From Klebsormidium nitens (lineage: Eukaryota; Streptophyta; Klebsormidiophyceae; Klebsormidiales; Klebsormidiaceae), in contig DF237084.1 of the NCBI GenBank assembly GCA_000708835.1, forward strand, positions 64,590-128,589: 64,000 bases of DNA, given 5' to 3'. The translations under genes and the position numbers were made by a program. The notes under the pieces are model-generated. The model did not search any database. It was not told where the DNA came from and saw only the letters and a list, made by a program, of their open reading frames with translations. Shown here piece by piece: positions 44,964-56,784 of this stretch; within the stretch, counting starts at the first letter, position 1; the number at the start of each line of letters is the position of its first letter.

Positions 44964-47900
44964 CTACCGCCTGCCACCAAAGCGGCGTTCTCTTCGACTA
45001 TAATGTTCGAGCGCCTTCACAAAGTCCGCCTCCCCGAAGTCCGGCCACAGAGTGTCCATGAAGAACAGCTCCGTGTACGCAAGCTGCCACAGCAGGAAGT
45101 TGCTCAGCCTCTGTTCGCCGCTTGTCCGAAGCAAGAGGTCCGGATCCCCGACCGGTTCCCCTCGCCAACCTGAGTTTTCCGTCGCCATACCTAGTTGCGC
45201 GCTTATGGACGCCTCGGTGATCTCGGACGGGTCCAGCCCGCCTTCGCTGACTTTGCGTGCCAGAGCTTGACAGGCTTGAACAAGGTCCTGCAAGGCAAAG
45301 TATTCTGGTAGAGTCAATACGTGCTTGTGGATCCGGAAGGAGTCCGTTAACTCCTGATTCGACCCTGCGTCTGAAAACACACCCAAGCTTGTCCCGTGAG
45401 TCGACCCTGCGTCTAAAAACATACTCAAAAATGTCTACCATTGATACTAGAGAACAGTCTCCACTCAAGTCAACCGAGCCGTTCATTCGAGGGACTTCGC
45501 AACGGTCACCTCGACCAGCTAATGTGCATCTAAAATAAGTCAAAGCGGCGCTCGGAAGATGTGCCAAGCGTCTCTTTGTGTGGTACTTGCAGACGCATGT
45601 CTCGTAGTCCGTCCCGGAGAAAGGAGGTCGAACGAGATTCAATCTTCAGGTCGCGACACAAAGCTCTTTCTCGACCGCTTCTACTGTTGATGGTTGACCA
45701 AATCGGCTATCTAGAACGCCAAGGGCAGGGTAAATAAGTCGAGGGGGAGCTGTGGATAGAACAGCCGGGGTTCTTCCTCGAAACTAGAGGAGATACAACA
45801 GTCTGAATGCTCTTAATCGCCAGACTCACCTGCCGGCCACTGTAGCTGACCCCAATTGTGAAAAGAAGGGCAGTGTTCCCGGCTGTCCGTTCGTGCGCTT
45901 CTGCGACCGCTCTTTGCAGGGAGGGGGGCAGGCGGTGAATCTCTCCAACGACCCTCAGGCAGATGTTTTCCCTGGAACACAGCGGAAAGTCGGATGGTGA
46001 AATGGCCGACAATTTCCCAAAAGTTATCGTCCAAGGCACGAGTATTGTTGCACCTTCGAATAACAGGAATGTGACGGTTCGCAGACAATTGGTTTTCCTG
46101 AGAAGCCAGCAGAAGGTCGGATCCTGAGTTGGCCAAAATGTTCCCAGTAGATAGCGTCCAATGCATAGATGCGCGCACCAACTCAGACCAAGAGCGACCA
46201 CACAGCATGAACCTGGTACTAAACCTTCCAGTCAAAGGAACCCGCCTCCAACCTAAGCAGCAGACAGAATGGCTGAAATGCAGAAGGGGTTTCTTGGTGC
46301 GATACCACCAGAATAGATAAAGCAAGAGAAAAAGCGGCTTTCTCGACCTTCAAATGCAACAGTTGGCTTCAACAAGTTCCCAGTGTTTCCCAAATGCTGA
46401 CGTGCCTTACGAGGGTGACTCCTACGTTGCCACAAGAGGAGCACAAATGAAGACCAGCAAGCCGAATAGCTTCGAGTAGCGTTCAACATCCTGAGGTCCT
46501 GCCAGTAACTAGGCTTGAGGTGGAAGGGTCTTACCGTTCTAGGGCAGCCAGATTTTGTTGAAGGACGCGCTCAAAAAGCCCCATCAGCATGTCCACCTCT
46601 CCCTGCAACCCGCAAACATCTCTGTCAAGAGGCACGTTCGAAAGTGTTTGGCATCTCAGGTAAGAGTTTGCTGGAGAAAATTTTACCAAGACTAAGAATC
46701 CTGGTTAGGACAGCAACGATGTGCGGAAAAGTAGTGAACGAGGCAGGAAAGAGAGCAACTGACGTCACACAGCTTCGTTAAGAGCCAAGTGACACGCCTC
46801 CGCTGCCTACGCAGCAGGACTAGCAAAATTGCTTTCAAAAGCTCGGAAGGCAATTGCAAACGGCAAACTGGAGGTCAAGCTACTCACAGGGGTAGGCCAG
46901 CCTGATCTGGCAGGCGCCTAGACTCAAAGTAAGCAAGTTACAGGAATCTATAGCATTTAGACAAGCTGTCAACTTGAGAATCATAACAGCTTTCTCAGAC
47001 ATTATGCTAACGGTGACATCCTTAGACAAATAGCAATACCCCATGAATCACGGCTTCCAACTGAAGTGCAACAGATTAAGGGTGAATAGCCACTCACCTT
47101 CGGTCGGAGCCAGTTCTCTGTAGAGAAGGCATACACGGTCAGCGCGACCACCCCCCATCGAACGCACATCTTCACCAGATTGAGCAGCGAGTCCACCCCC
47201 TTTTCGTGACCAAATGCTGTCGGCAACCCCTTCGTCTTCGCCCATCGTGAATTTCCATCCATGATGACAGCTAAGTGCTTTGGTACAGCAAGCTTTGCAT
47301 GTTGGGCTAAAGACTCCTGAGATAGACTGCTCAACAGCTCCCGTTTTTGTGAAAACACAGTCACCATCTGCGTGTCCTCTAAAGTGGCAGCGTGCTGGTT
47401 TAGAGACCTGTTGGATGGAGGCTGACTAGGTGGCCTCAAAACTGGAGGGACAGTGGCGACAGCCGTGGGGTTTAACATGGATCGCGACATCTGTGCTGAA
47501 CTAGGTTCTGAGGAGTTGCTGGTAGACGGAGATTCTACTGAGTTCTCTTCTAATGGAGCCCCCATGTGGCTTTTCAACGGATCTTCGCCCTCCGTTCCCT
47601 TTTCACTGCAAGCGCACGGGGAACTTGATGCTCTGAGCTGCCTGTCTATGCTTCGTTTGCTATTCACCTCTTCGATTGGCAGGGTGTTTGCTATTTTATC
47701 CCCTGCAGCAACCATACTTCTATTTGAGTTAAGAGCACTGTTGAGTTCCGTGTCATACAGACTACAACAAGGTCTCATATCGTTTTCACGTTCAGGGTGG
47801 TCCAGCTGAGCTCCTTTTGCTGCGTGATCCTTCAAACCTTTCTGTAGACTCCCCTCTCTCTGCTCTCCTGAGTCATAACAACCGCTTTTTCTTGTGGCTG

Positions 47901-48147
47901 CAGGTCCCGAGCAAGTGAGAGAAGCTGCTTGCACTCGTGCACTGGTTTTACCCCCATCATGCCTTCGTCGCACTTTTGTTGCAGGCTTTCGCAACATATC
48001 AGAGGCTGCACCAGCAACCAGAACTTGACTTTTGAAAGACATAAATGATTGGTGACTGCATCCTGAGCTCTCTCTGCCTTGCAAGAGGGAACCAGGAAAT
48101 GAAAGTTGGCGCAATCGCCCATAGGGAAAGTGTAACTGGGTTTCCAT
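44964..48147 (-). CDS. cis-Prenyltransferase (undecaprenyl/dehydrodolichyl diphosphate synthase type), four exons
   Basis: Condenses isopentenyl diphosphate onto an allylic primer to give Z-polyprenyl diphosphate. Exons on the minus strand: 48147-47098, 46602-46535, 45971-45830, 45287-44964 (TAG); 1584 bases, 527 aa, all phases consistent. Conserved regions in order: [14 protein letters not shown] with catalytic Asp (about residue 297), [50 protein letters not shown], and [19 protein letters not shown] with AYTELFF. The fold needs about 230 residues; here about 290 residues precede it. The first 40 look like a transit peptide and the rest is Ser/Pro/Glu-rich low complexity, all within exon 1. 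Plastid location is likely but inferred. Head-to-head with WAPL. Confidence 0.93.
45359..45428. repeat. 42-bp tandem duplication in a cis-prenyltransferase intron
   Basis: TCGACCCTGCGTCTGAAAAC (45359) and TCGACCCTGCGTCTAAAAAC (45401) start two units. It lies 70 bases upstream, in gene direction, of the last exon. Confidence 0.75.
45958..46160 (-). repeat. Cis-prenyltransferase exon 3 start with an upstream diverged copy
   Basis: The acceptor region of exon 3 (45958-46036) resembles 46081-46160: both contain GCAGA, TTTTCC, AGGTCGGAT or AAGTCGGAT, TGGCC and GCGTCCA or TCGTCCA in the same order. The offset is about 122 bp. Identity is moderate. Confidence 0.5.
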
Positions 48148-49153
48148 TTTGAGATTAAGGATCGGGACCCCCTGTGAGGACGTTTTGCTACCTAGACGGA
48201 GGGTTCAAGACCAAAATGCATGTCGCCACCACTCCTAGCTCAGGAGAAGAACCCGACCTATGCCTTCCATTTTCTTGAGTTCCAAGTGGAGGAAGAAGAG
48301 CCAAAACTTGCAATTTAAGAGATTCCAGAATCCACAGTTCGGGAACCCTGCTAAAATCGCAACGGAAGCTGAATAAGCGGAGCAAGCAATGAGCCGAAAG
48401 ACTGTGATCTAAAGCGCTGTGTCGAGACCTGCGTAGCCTCATGTGACTTGCAAAGTATTCGACGCCGATGCCATGGAAACTTACACTTCTAATATACGAA
48501 GACGTTTTCAAAATGGCAGCTTGCAGTGATCGTTGTAGACATCTGAATTCTCCGATTGACAGTATTTTACTCCTGAACTTGAAGTTGAACATTGGTGATG
48601 TGCAGCTCAGGCGCTTCAGAAACATGGTAGCTAGAGCCTAGAGATAATTCACATGGTGGTACTTGGTATCCAAGAGCAGAATCCAAGTGCTTTTCATCTT
48701 CCAACTTATGGCAGCTCGCGTGCTGCATTGCCAGGATTGTGAGTTAAGTGTTTCTTGATGGCTTTGATCAATCAGGAGCAAAGTGAACAAATGGGCTTGG
48801 GGAAAACTTTTTATCAAGATATAGAGTGGCAGCATGAGTTGTAGGCACCATCGTAGTTGCAGGCACTTCTGCTGATTCTTGACACGCGCAGAGCTCAATC
48901 TTTGTTTGTCAAAATTGATTGTTTTGCCCAACGAAGATTGTCCGGATTCTACCAAGTTCTGAGATGATTCAGACCTGGCGCATGAATGTAATTCTCCGTC
49001 CTCAAGAAGACGTGCTGTGAATGAAGTGAGCTTGTCCAGGAGTTAGAATTCAGCTCAATCAGGTTATAGCAAAGTAAGGGCCTGACACAGCGAGAATCAA
49101 TACCTGAAAGCAGATTGACGACGCTCACAAAAAGTCCACAACGCACGCACAAA
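48148..49153. promoter_or_regulatory. Head-to-head region, cis-prenyltransferase / WAPL
   Basis: One kilobase separates the two ATGs on opposite strands and must hold both promoters and 5' UTRs. No coding segment or recognised motif cluster was found. Confidence 0.45.
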
Positions 49154-52100
49154 ATGATCCGCACTTATCAGCGCAGGAACAAGGGCGGCAGCAACAGCCA
49201 GCCAGACGCCTTCTCACCCTTTGAATCCGACTCCCAGGACCTCATCGGGTCTTACCACTCACAGCTTTCATCCCAAGAAGGAAATGCAGCCCTCAACTTC
49301 TCTGATCCAATTAGAACAAGCCAGCAGCCACCTGTTAACAGGCTTGGCTCTTTGAGCAGCCGCCTTGACTTATTTGCGTTTGAGGATGATGAGGAAGAGG
49401 ATGCGTTTGGACAGGGCGCTCCTCTTGAGAGACAAGATTCAGCGCTTACCAGGCGAGGCAGTCAAGGGGGGTCCCCAGCAAAGAAACCCCCTCGTGAGTT
49501 TAGGGAACTCTTTCGGAGACATGGTCTTTTTGCTGTAGGCTTAATCAACTTTCTCATTAGAGTCTTGTTTTCAACCTTCTTGTACGGCCGCTTGAAGGAT
49601 CTGCAACCAGCGGTTTATTGCCCCCCGGCATCAATTATGTTCAACTCTAAGGGCTACTTGACTGCACTCCGTTTTTGCCCTTATTCTTGGTTTCCATATT
49701 TTCAGTGTAGGACTCTGTATTCCTCAGTCTCCACTTTCCTAGCAGCAGTCAGCCCAGACTTTCTCCTTATTCTGCTTTTCTTCTTTAAAACCAGACGGCC
49801 CCTACTGCGTATAGACGGCCGTTTGCAAGCTCTGCCGCAATATTTGCTCCGCATTGTGCTTCCTTCTGAAACAGTCATTCATGGTCACAGATTCCGCTCA
49901 GAGAAGGCCGGCTTTTGGTTCAGCTGCCTCACGACAGCTCTTGATTTTTGCAGATAAGCATGGAGGGACTGCCGGCCCAGGTTCAGAATCCTCTCTTCTT
50001 GGAGGCGACCAGTTGGCTGAACAGGGCCTGAAAGGCGGCCTTACCAAGAGCCCCCTCTTGGCCGGTAGCTTTGGGAGGGGTGTGAGACACTTCTCCACAG
50101 CCCTGCAGTCATCGTCACTCATGGAACATCAGGTACGACCAGCTGATTGCTTGCTGAAGGAGGAGAGAATACTTGGACAAGAGTGGCATCTATCAGACAG
50201 CAAAGGCAAGCTTTCTAGATCCTCATGTTGAGCCAGTGCATCCGGCCAGAATTCCACCAAAGTGTCAGAGCTTGCAAGAACAAGTCGTATTGAGCTGATG
50301 AGGAGGCAACTCTGGCTTTTCCTTTGAAGATCAACTCGCTATTCCAACTTGCTTGTAAGCCGTATCTTCTGAGTGGGCCGATTTGATTGCATCACTCGCT
50401 GCTGTAAAGCTCTGGTCGCTGCCTCTTCTGAAGGAAGATGCAGCGATCCCATACCGAGCCGCATAGTCTGATGGTACCAAAATGGATAGTCCAGCTACCT
50501 TGTGCCCTCCATCTGTCTTCTTCTCCTTGAAGGAGCTTCCAAAGTTTAGAAGGTTCACTGTTGCATGCGAGATTTCGTTACCATCTTGCTCTCTGGTCAA
50601 ATGGTGTTTTTAACACGGTTCCTTGTTCTCTGCCCCCTCCAACAGGAGTCTGGCGAGATGCAAGAGTCCGTCGACGAGGCCAAGTTCGCCCTCGAGGGCC
50701 TCACCCCCCGCAGCTCCCCCCGCGTCCTCCGCGCCTCGTTGGTCGCCCTCTCACAGCTCCTCTCCACGTCCGCCCGCCGCCGGGTGCTCCAAGCGCACGG
50801 GTTAGGCAAACCGCTGCTAACTGCGATCACAACCCTACCCCCCTCCGCGGGCCTCCTCCGGCTCGCTTCCGCGGCCATCGTCTACTTCCTCGCGGTCGAT
50901 GACCTGGCACACCGCAGCCTGCTCGACTCGGATGACGTCATCCGGCTCGTCCTCGGGTTTCTCGAGGGGGAGAGCGGGGGCGGGGACGGGGGTAAAGGGG
51001 ACAAAGTGGCGGTTGAGCAGGCGCGGAGAGTGCAGGAGTTGTTCCGATCTGGGGGGGCTGCAGATGTGGGCCTGATTGGGGGGGGAGAGGTGTCGCCTGC
51101 GTGGCTGGGGCTACTGGCGCTGGAGCAAGCAAGCATGGCGGCAGCGCAGCTGCAACAAGGTATGAAGTCATTTGGCGTTATGGTTGATGTAGCAGGAAGG
51201 ATGCAAAGAATGCGCGACCCAAACTGCTTCTGATCAAGGGCGCTGAGGCCTTGAAGCGAGGTTAGCCGTCGACGCAAAGGGTTTATTTGACCATCTGAAA
51301 AGCGCATCCTGTTGTATTCTTCTGAAAGTAAACTTGAAAGCGAGTCTGGTCGAAATTCAAACGCCGCTTGTCCCCTCACTGCGTTGAGATTCCTGACCGG
51401 TTTTCAGAAGTCGACAATATGTAGTACCGCCTTTGTGAAAGGTGGCTCTTCTTCTTGTTGTTTTTGTCCTCAAACTGGTACACACGATTCTGCTCACCAG
51501 TGTACTATCTCCCTTCACTAACTCGGGATCGGGGATGTAAGATGTCTCTTCAATTTAGCAATAGTAAGCTCGAGCAATAGTAAGCTCCCGCACTAACACT
51601 AAAAACCTAACCCACAAAATTACCCGCTCCGCACCCGAACCCACCTTAACCACCAGACTAACCCTACCCATCCCAGGCTGGTTAGTTTACTATTGCTAAA
51701 GCTTACTAATGCTAAATTGAAGATTCCTGGATGTAAGGGGAATATCAGGTCTGAAAGCTCCTTCACTGAACTGATAATCCTAGTTTTAAACGCTTCTTAC
51801 CGCAGAGGCGAGCATCGGCGGCGCCAAGAGCGCCAACCGCTTCAAGGACCGCCTGCGTGAGCAGGGCGGCCTCGCCACCATCTGCCACCTGGCGGCCGCC
51901 TGCCAGGCCGCCCTGCACGATGACGTCAGCGGCGGCTCCAGTGACGTCACCCGCGGGAACGATGACGTCAGCGGGAGGCCGGCGGCCATGCTGCTCCGGT
52001 GCCTGCGGGTGCTGGAGCACGTGACGTACGTGAGTGAAGAGAATCAGCAGCATCTGTTGCAGCTTAGGATTTCGGAACGGGGGGGTGAGATACAAGACGA

Positions 52101-55100
52101 AAACGGGGGAAGGGAAGGAGGGGCGGACACGTGCGTGGACGTTGTGCTGGGGTGCATCGAGGCGCTAGGGTTGGGGGGGGAAGCCAGAAAGTTGGGGGGA
52201 AGCAAGATATTAGGGAAGAGAAGCGAAGTTACGGAACTGAAGGGAAAAGCTGAGGGGAATACAGAGCGTTCAGGGAGCGGAGTCAAAGGAATGAAGAAGG
52301 AAACGCTGGGCAGTGAGCAGAATATCAAGGAATCGAAGCTGGTGGGGAGCGCAGGAGCGAGTTTGAGAACGGACAGCAAAAGAGACGGGGCTAAAACTGG
52401 GGAGCCGAAGAGGGAGGCCGAGGCAGGGGCAGCCAAGCCGCTGGGGAAGTGGCAAAGCGCAGCGAAAGTGAAGCGGGGGGGGAGCAGGACATTCCGAGAA
52501 GACGAGGTGATTCCAGACAGCGATGAAGAGAATGCGTCCGAAAAGGAGAGAAAGGATGCGGAGCCAGGCGTTTCGGGGCAAGGAGAGAAAGGGGAGAGCT
52601 CAGGGGGCGAACGCGTGGCAGGTGCGGAGAGCAGACACGTGGCGGAAGAGCGGAGTATAACGCGAAGAGCGTCTGGGAGGATTGCGAGGGTGGGTTCGGG
52701 CGTCCGAAAGTCTGAGGAAATGGAGGCGATGGACATTGTGCGAGAGAGCGGGGTCGAGTCTGCGGTAGGTTCGGGTGACGTCATGGAAACGTCGAGGGAC
52801 GTCAGCAACCGGAGGAGCGATACTGAAGAGAACCGGCCGCCGATTGTGCGGACTTTCAGCAGAAAGAAGCGGAAAGTGGACAACGGGGGAGTTGAAGAGA
52901 TGGGGAATGGAGGTGGGGGTTCGCAAGGGAATGGTGGAACTAGATCGAAGGGGGACACGGCGTCGCAAATCTCAGACCCGTTCGAATTCGTTGACGAGGA
53001 GACTGAGGGCTCGCAGCAGCTATCGAGTCAAAACAGCGGGCAGTTACGGGAGAAGCGGAAGTTTGCGGAGACAAGCGCGAAAAGGAAGGCCGGCCTAGAT
53101 GCTCTGAGTCGAGGGGAAAGTCTAAATCTGCAAAGTAGCCAGGACAAAGGGGAGAATGAGAAGCTGGACAGGAGGTCGTCTTGGAACGGCAAAAGGAAGC
53201 TGGGAGCGAAAGCGGCTTCGCTTAAGAGCGAGCCTCTGGGTGCGTTTGACTTTGAGATTACGGAAGATGATGACGTTCCTGCTTTAGGTGCGGGGTTGGA
53301 AAAGCACCGAAGAGCTGGAGATTTGAAAGTCAAGCAAGAGACGATCGGAAAACCCGCATTCGACTTCGACGAAGTTGACGAAAAGGCAGCCCCCTCGAGC
53401 CAAGCAGCAGAGCCCCTTAGGAGAGCGAGCAGTTCCGGACGCAGGTTAGCCCGGGTTAGGGAGGAGGTCAAGGCTAACCCAGCCCTAGAGCGGAAGAACT
53501 CTAGAGGAGTCCGGAACGAAGCGTCCGCCGGAACGCGAGCGAAGGAAGAGCCTGCCCTTCGAGAAAAGACGGCAGCGAGGGCGGCGTTTTCATTTAACCC
53601 GATTGCAGAGAAGCGGGAACGGAAGGGTTTGAACGCATCTAGGGGTTTCGACGCAAATGACGAACCGGATCTGGTTGAGATGAAAGAGAAAGTAAAGGGC
53701 CCAAGGCGAGACCTGCGCCAAGCACTGGACAAAGGGCTGGTGACGGAGTGCCTCGTGACCTCGGTAAAGGTGAGGGTTTTGCTTTTCCTGATATGCATTT
53801 CCTGCAGATATGTTCGCACTTACCATCGGCTTGTTCAATTATGTCTGTCCGGGGCAGGTTTCTTTGGAATACTTCCAGCGTGCCTTCTGTTGGAGCATCG
53901 CCGGTCGCTGTCAATCGATGTCATCTCCGCTGTTTCTGCGAGATTATGTGCTATCAACAAAAGCATGATAATTCTGCTCTGGAAACTCACACACGTCTGT
54001 CACATGGCCCAGACCTCAGCCTTTCATCACGCATGCATCGCCTCCGCATGGTGCGATTGAATTGTTTCTTAACGCTCTCTGCTTTTGCAGGTGCTCATGA
54101 ACCTGACGAACGACAACGCGGACGGATGCCGGCAGATCGCGGCGGCGGGAGGCCTGCATTCAGTCGCGTCTCTTCTGGTCTCTCGCTGCCCGCCCCTTAG
54201 GACCGGACATCGCGCTTCGGTTGCAAACGGAGACTCTACCGGAGGTAGTTTGGAAACCTTGGCGTCTGGTGAGGAAAAGGTACAGGGGAGAAACCTCAAG
54301 ACGGGGGCCCGAAAGAACGGAAAGGGGAACGCGGGGGATGCTGACCGACAGCTGGCGCCGGAGTTGAGGTTCGAGGGGGGTTCCGAGGCGGCTCTGATTG
54401 GTGCGGCGCTTCCCAACACGACCCCGGAGGGGGGTGACGTCAGCAGCACGGCCCCGCGGAATGGGCGGGCCACGCAGGGGGCGGCGAAATTAAATGCTTC
54501 GGTTGATGACGTCAGCAAACATGATGACGTCAGCATGGGCAGCGGGAACGGGGCGGGGCGAGAGATCGTAGCGATTGGGGAGGGGCCGTCCGAAGACCTG
54601 GACCTGGTGACGGTTGTGCTGGCGCTGCTGATCAATCTGGTGGAGAAAGACCGGAAAAACCGGGCCGCGCTGGCGGCTCTAGAGTTCCCCCGGGGAAGGG
54701 GGCAGGCTGGGGAACCTCTAGAGGGGGCGGGGATGGTCACGTTCCTGTGCGCGCTGTTTTTGAGCAAGAAGGGCGCGGGCGCCAAGGCGGAGTCGGTGGA
54801 GAACCAAATGGCTGCTTTTGAGGTACGATATTCACACGTTCGTAAAAGGTTTTGGTTAGCATGGTCTAAAAGCTTAGAGAGGGCGCTGGACAGCGTTCCA
54901 GATCTGTGCCGGTTTGTGATGTAGAATGCGCGTCAGGTATTTGTAAGAGTGTACCAGGAATTAGATGCGGTTCACGCTACGGCTAGGGTGATTATTTTGC
55001 CGCGACGCTGCTAAGCAGAGTGCACGGACTCATCCATACTGAAATCAGTTCGCAACGCCGAATCCTCGAGCTGCCAGGTTTTGCATTAACTGAAGGACGT

Positions 55101-56784
55101 CCAAGACCGGGAAAGCACTGTGTTGACGCAAAGAACCTTTCAAAAGTTATTCCGTCCCATAGCTTCTGTTTCCTTCGTTGCTTAGCTAGCACTTCTTCGA
55201 CCCGCAGGCCACTTGGCATGGTTACCAAAAACCAAGGGTTCCGTTGCCTTATCGTTCCGGTTCCGCTCCTGCAGATGGATGACGAGACGCGCCTGCTCGA
55301 GGGGCAGCGCGAGGCGGAGGACATGATCGTGGAAGCGTATGCGGCGCTGCTCCTCGCGCTGCTCGCAAAGGATGAGTAAGTTACTTTTCGCGAATTTAAA
55401 AGGTATCCTTAAAGTCTTTCTGAGATTTCGTTTTCGAGCTCTTTTCAGTCTGTTTCTGGTGTTGTTTGGGTCTTTTCGGCGGGTTTAACTATTTTTGCGG
55501 ATTTGTGGTCTGATCATTCGTTTACAGTTGACGGAGGGCTGCCGGGGCTCTCCAGGACTGAACTCACATGGGCGTTGAAAGCCCCCTCGGACCTTTACCT
55601 GGAAGTATTTGCGGCGCTGCTCCTTGCGCTGCTCGCAAAAGAGATACTTAGAACCTCCCTGAAGTGCGACTCTCCGCCTAGTCGGCTGCCAATCGTTCTC
55701 AACAATAAACTCGCTGAGGAACATTCGCCCGAGCTCTTCGGCAAGCGGCCACTTCCTATTTCCTGGTTGCACAAGAGGAAGCACAAGTATGAGCGACAGG
55801 AAGCACAAGTCTGAGCTGTTTTGGCGCTTGAAAGCAAATCCAAGCTGAGACCATAAGGCTGGCGTCCGGATAATGACAAATCATGACATCAACCCTCCGT
55901 CCGTGCCTGGTCACGATTTGGGAACGAGAGGCCTTCACAACTAGTACCCGGTTACTCCCTGCGACTGTTGGGATAGTTCAGGGGTGTGTGGTGACTTAGA
56001 AAGCCGAACGTGTCGAATCCGCCTTGTTGTCCCTGCTGCTTATCGAAGTTGTGATTAGAGACGGCTTCTTGTGGCACGTGCAGTTTAAGGGCGAGGACGA
56101 CAGTCGCGGAGAGCCTGCCAGAAGGCGACGCATCGTCTCTGGTGCCTGTTCTCGAACGATTCATGGTGAGACCCGCTCCGTTTCTGTTTCAATCGGTTGT
56201 GGAAAGCGCTGTTTTACGTTCATCGAAGGTTTCGGCTCCAAGCTTGGGGAAACGCCCTTGTAGACGAGTGCAGCAAGTAAAGTCTAGCGGCCCGGCCGTG
56301 TCATCCTTCGACGATTTGAAGCTATGCAGATTCAACGTTCCTTTTGCTATGTGCCGTCTGACTCCATCAGGTCGACGCAATACTTTTCGGGACCAAGACA
56401 ATAGGCCTTTCGGTCTAAAAGTTCTGCAATGCGCATCTTCCCTCCGGCAGTGCTCTTGACGTGCACGTCTCCGGCAAGCTCGTGATTACAAGTAGCCAGG
56501 ATCTGTCCATAGGAAGCATCTCCCCTCAGCGCCTCCTGAGTCGAACCATTCAGTCCTGCAATTTTTCAAGTTAGAGGGGTCATTGAACTCATTCACCACT
56601 TTGACGGCTCGTCGATGTTGGTCTTCAATTTAAAAGACTCTTCACAGATAAGATATCAATCGCACATCTCTTTTGACTAGTGCAGAACTTCCACCTGCGC
56701 ATGAACTCGATTACAAGGGAGGCCCACGAGGCGTTGCTGGACCTTATCGGGTCCTGTAAGCAACAAGAGAGACCGCCCGCCTAA
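49154..56784 (+). CDS. WAPL: WAPL (wings apart-like) cohesin-release factor, eight exons
   Basis: Removes cohesin from chromatin; nuclear. Exons 49154 to about 49523, 49954-50132, 50646-51159, 51806-53769, 54091-54822, 55275-55375, 56084-56165, 56686-56784 (TAA); phases agree from exon 2 on. The exon 1 end is my best guess (weak donor). Total about 1346 aa, longer than Arabidopsis WAPL. Plant-WAPL landmarks: N-terminal MIRTYQRRNKGG, EMQESVDEAKFALEGL, helical-repeat segments LRCLRVLEHVTYVSEENQQHLL, VKVLMNLTNDNADGCRQ split at the exon 4/5 junction, LLINLVEKDRKNR, EDMIVEAYAALLLALLAK and LVPVLERFM near the C-terminus. The extra length is mostly low-complexity Lys/Glu/Arg/Ser sequence in exon 4 and Gly-rich loops in exon 5. 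TGACGTCA octamers recur in its exons, and a MITE sits in intron 3. Confidence 0.93.
51542..51728. mobile_element. Mutator-like MITE with 9-bp target duplication in WAPL intron 3
   Basis: A 187-bp non-coding element. Terminal inverted repeats include TCTTCAATTTAGCAATAGTA (from 51547) and its near-perfect inverse ending at 51723 (one mismatch in 24). A second subterminal inverted motif, AGCAATAGTAA, is present. It is flanked by the direct repeat GGATGTAAG at 51533-51541 and 51729-51737, a 9-bp target site duplication typical of Mutator-like elements. The core (about 51601-51678) is A/C-rich and contains ACCCGCTCCGCACCC. Confidence 0.85.
55327..55660 (+). repeat. WAPL exon 6 end with a ghost copy 270 bp downstream
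   Basis: The exon end coding EAYAALLLALLAK (GCGGCGCTGCTCCTCGCGCT, 55341) reappears at 55611 in the next intron as EVFAALLLALLAK. The donor GATGAGTAAG has become GAGATACTTAG in the copy and is no longer usable. Confidence 0.85.

Noticed and set aside
52044-53819. Long minus-strand open frames (up to about 300 codons) opposite WAPL exon 4
   Set aside because: They are Ser/Pro/Phe-rich mirror images of a purine-rich coding exon; the plus strand carries the family motifs and splice sites.
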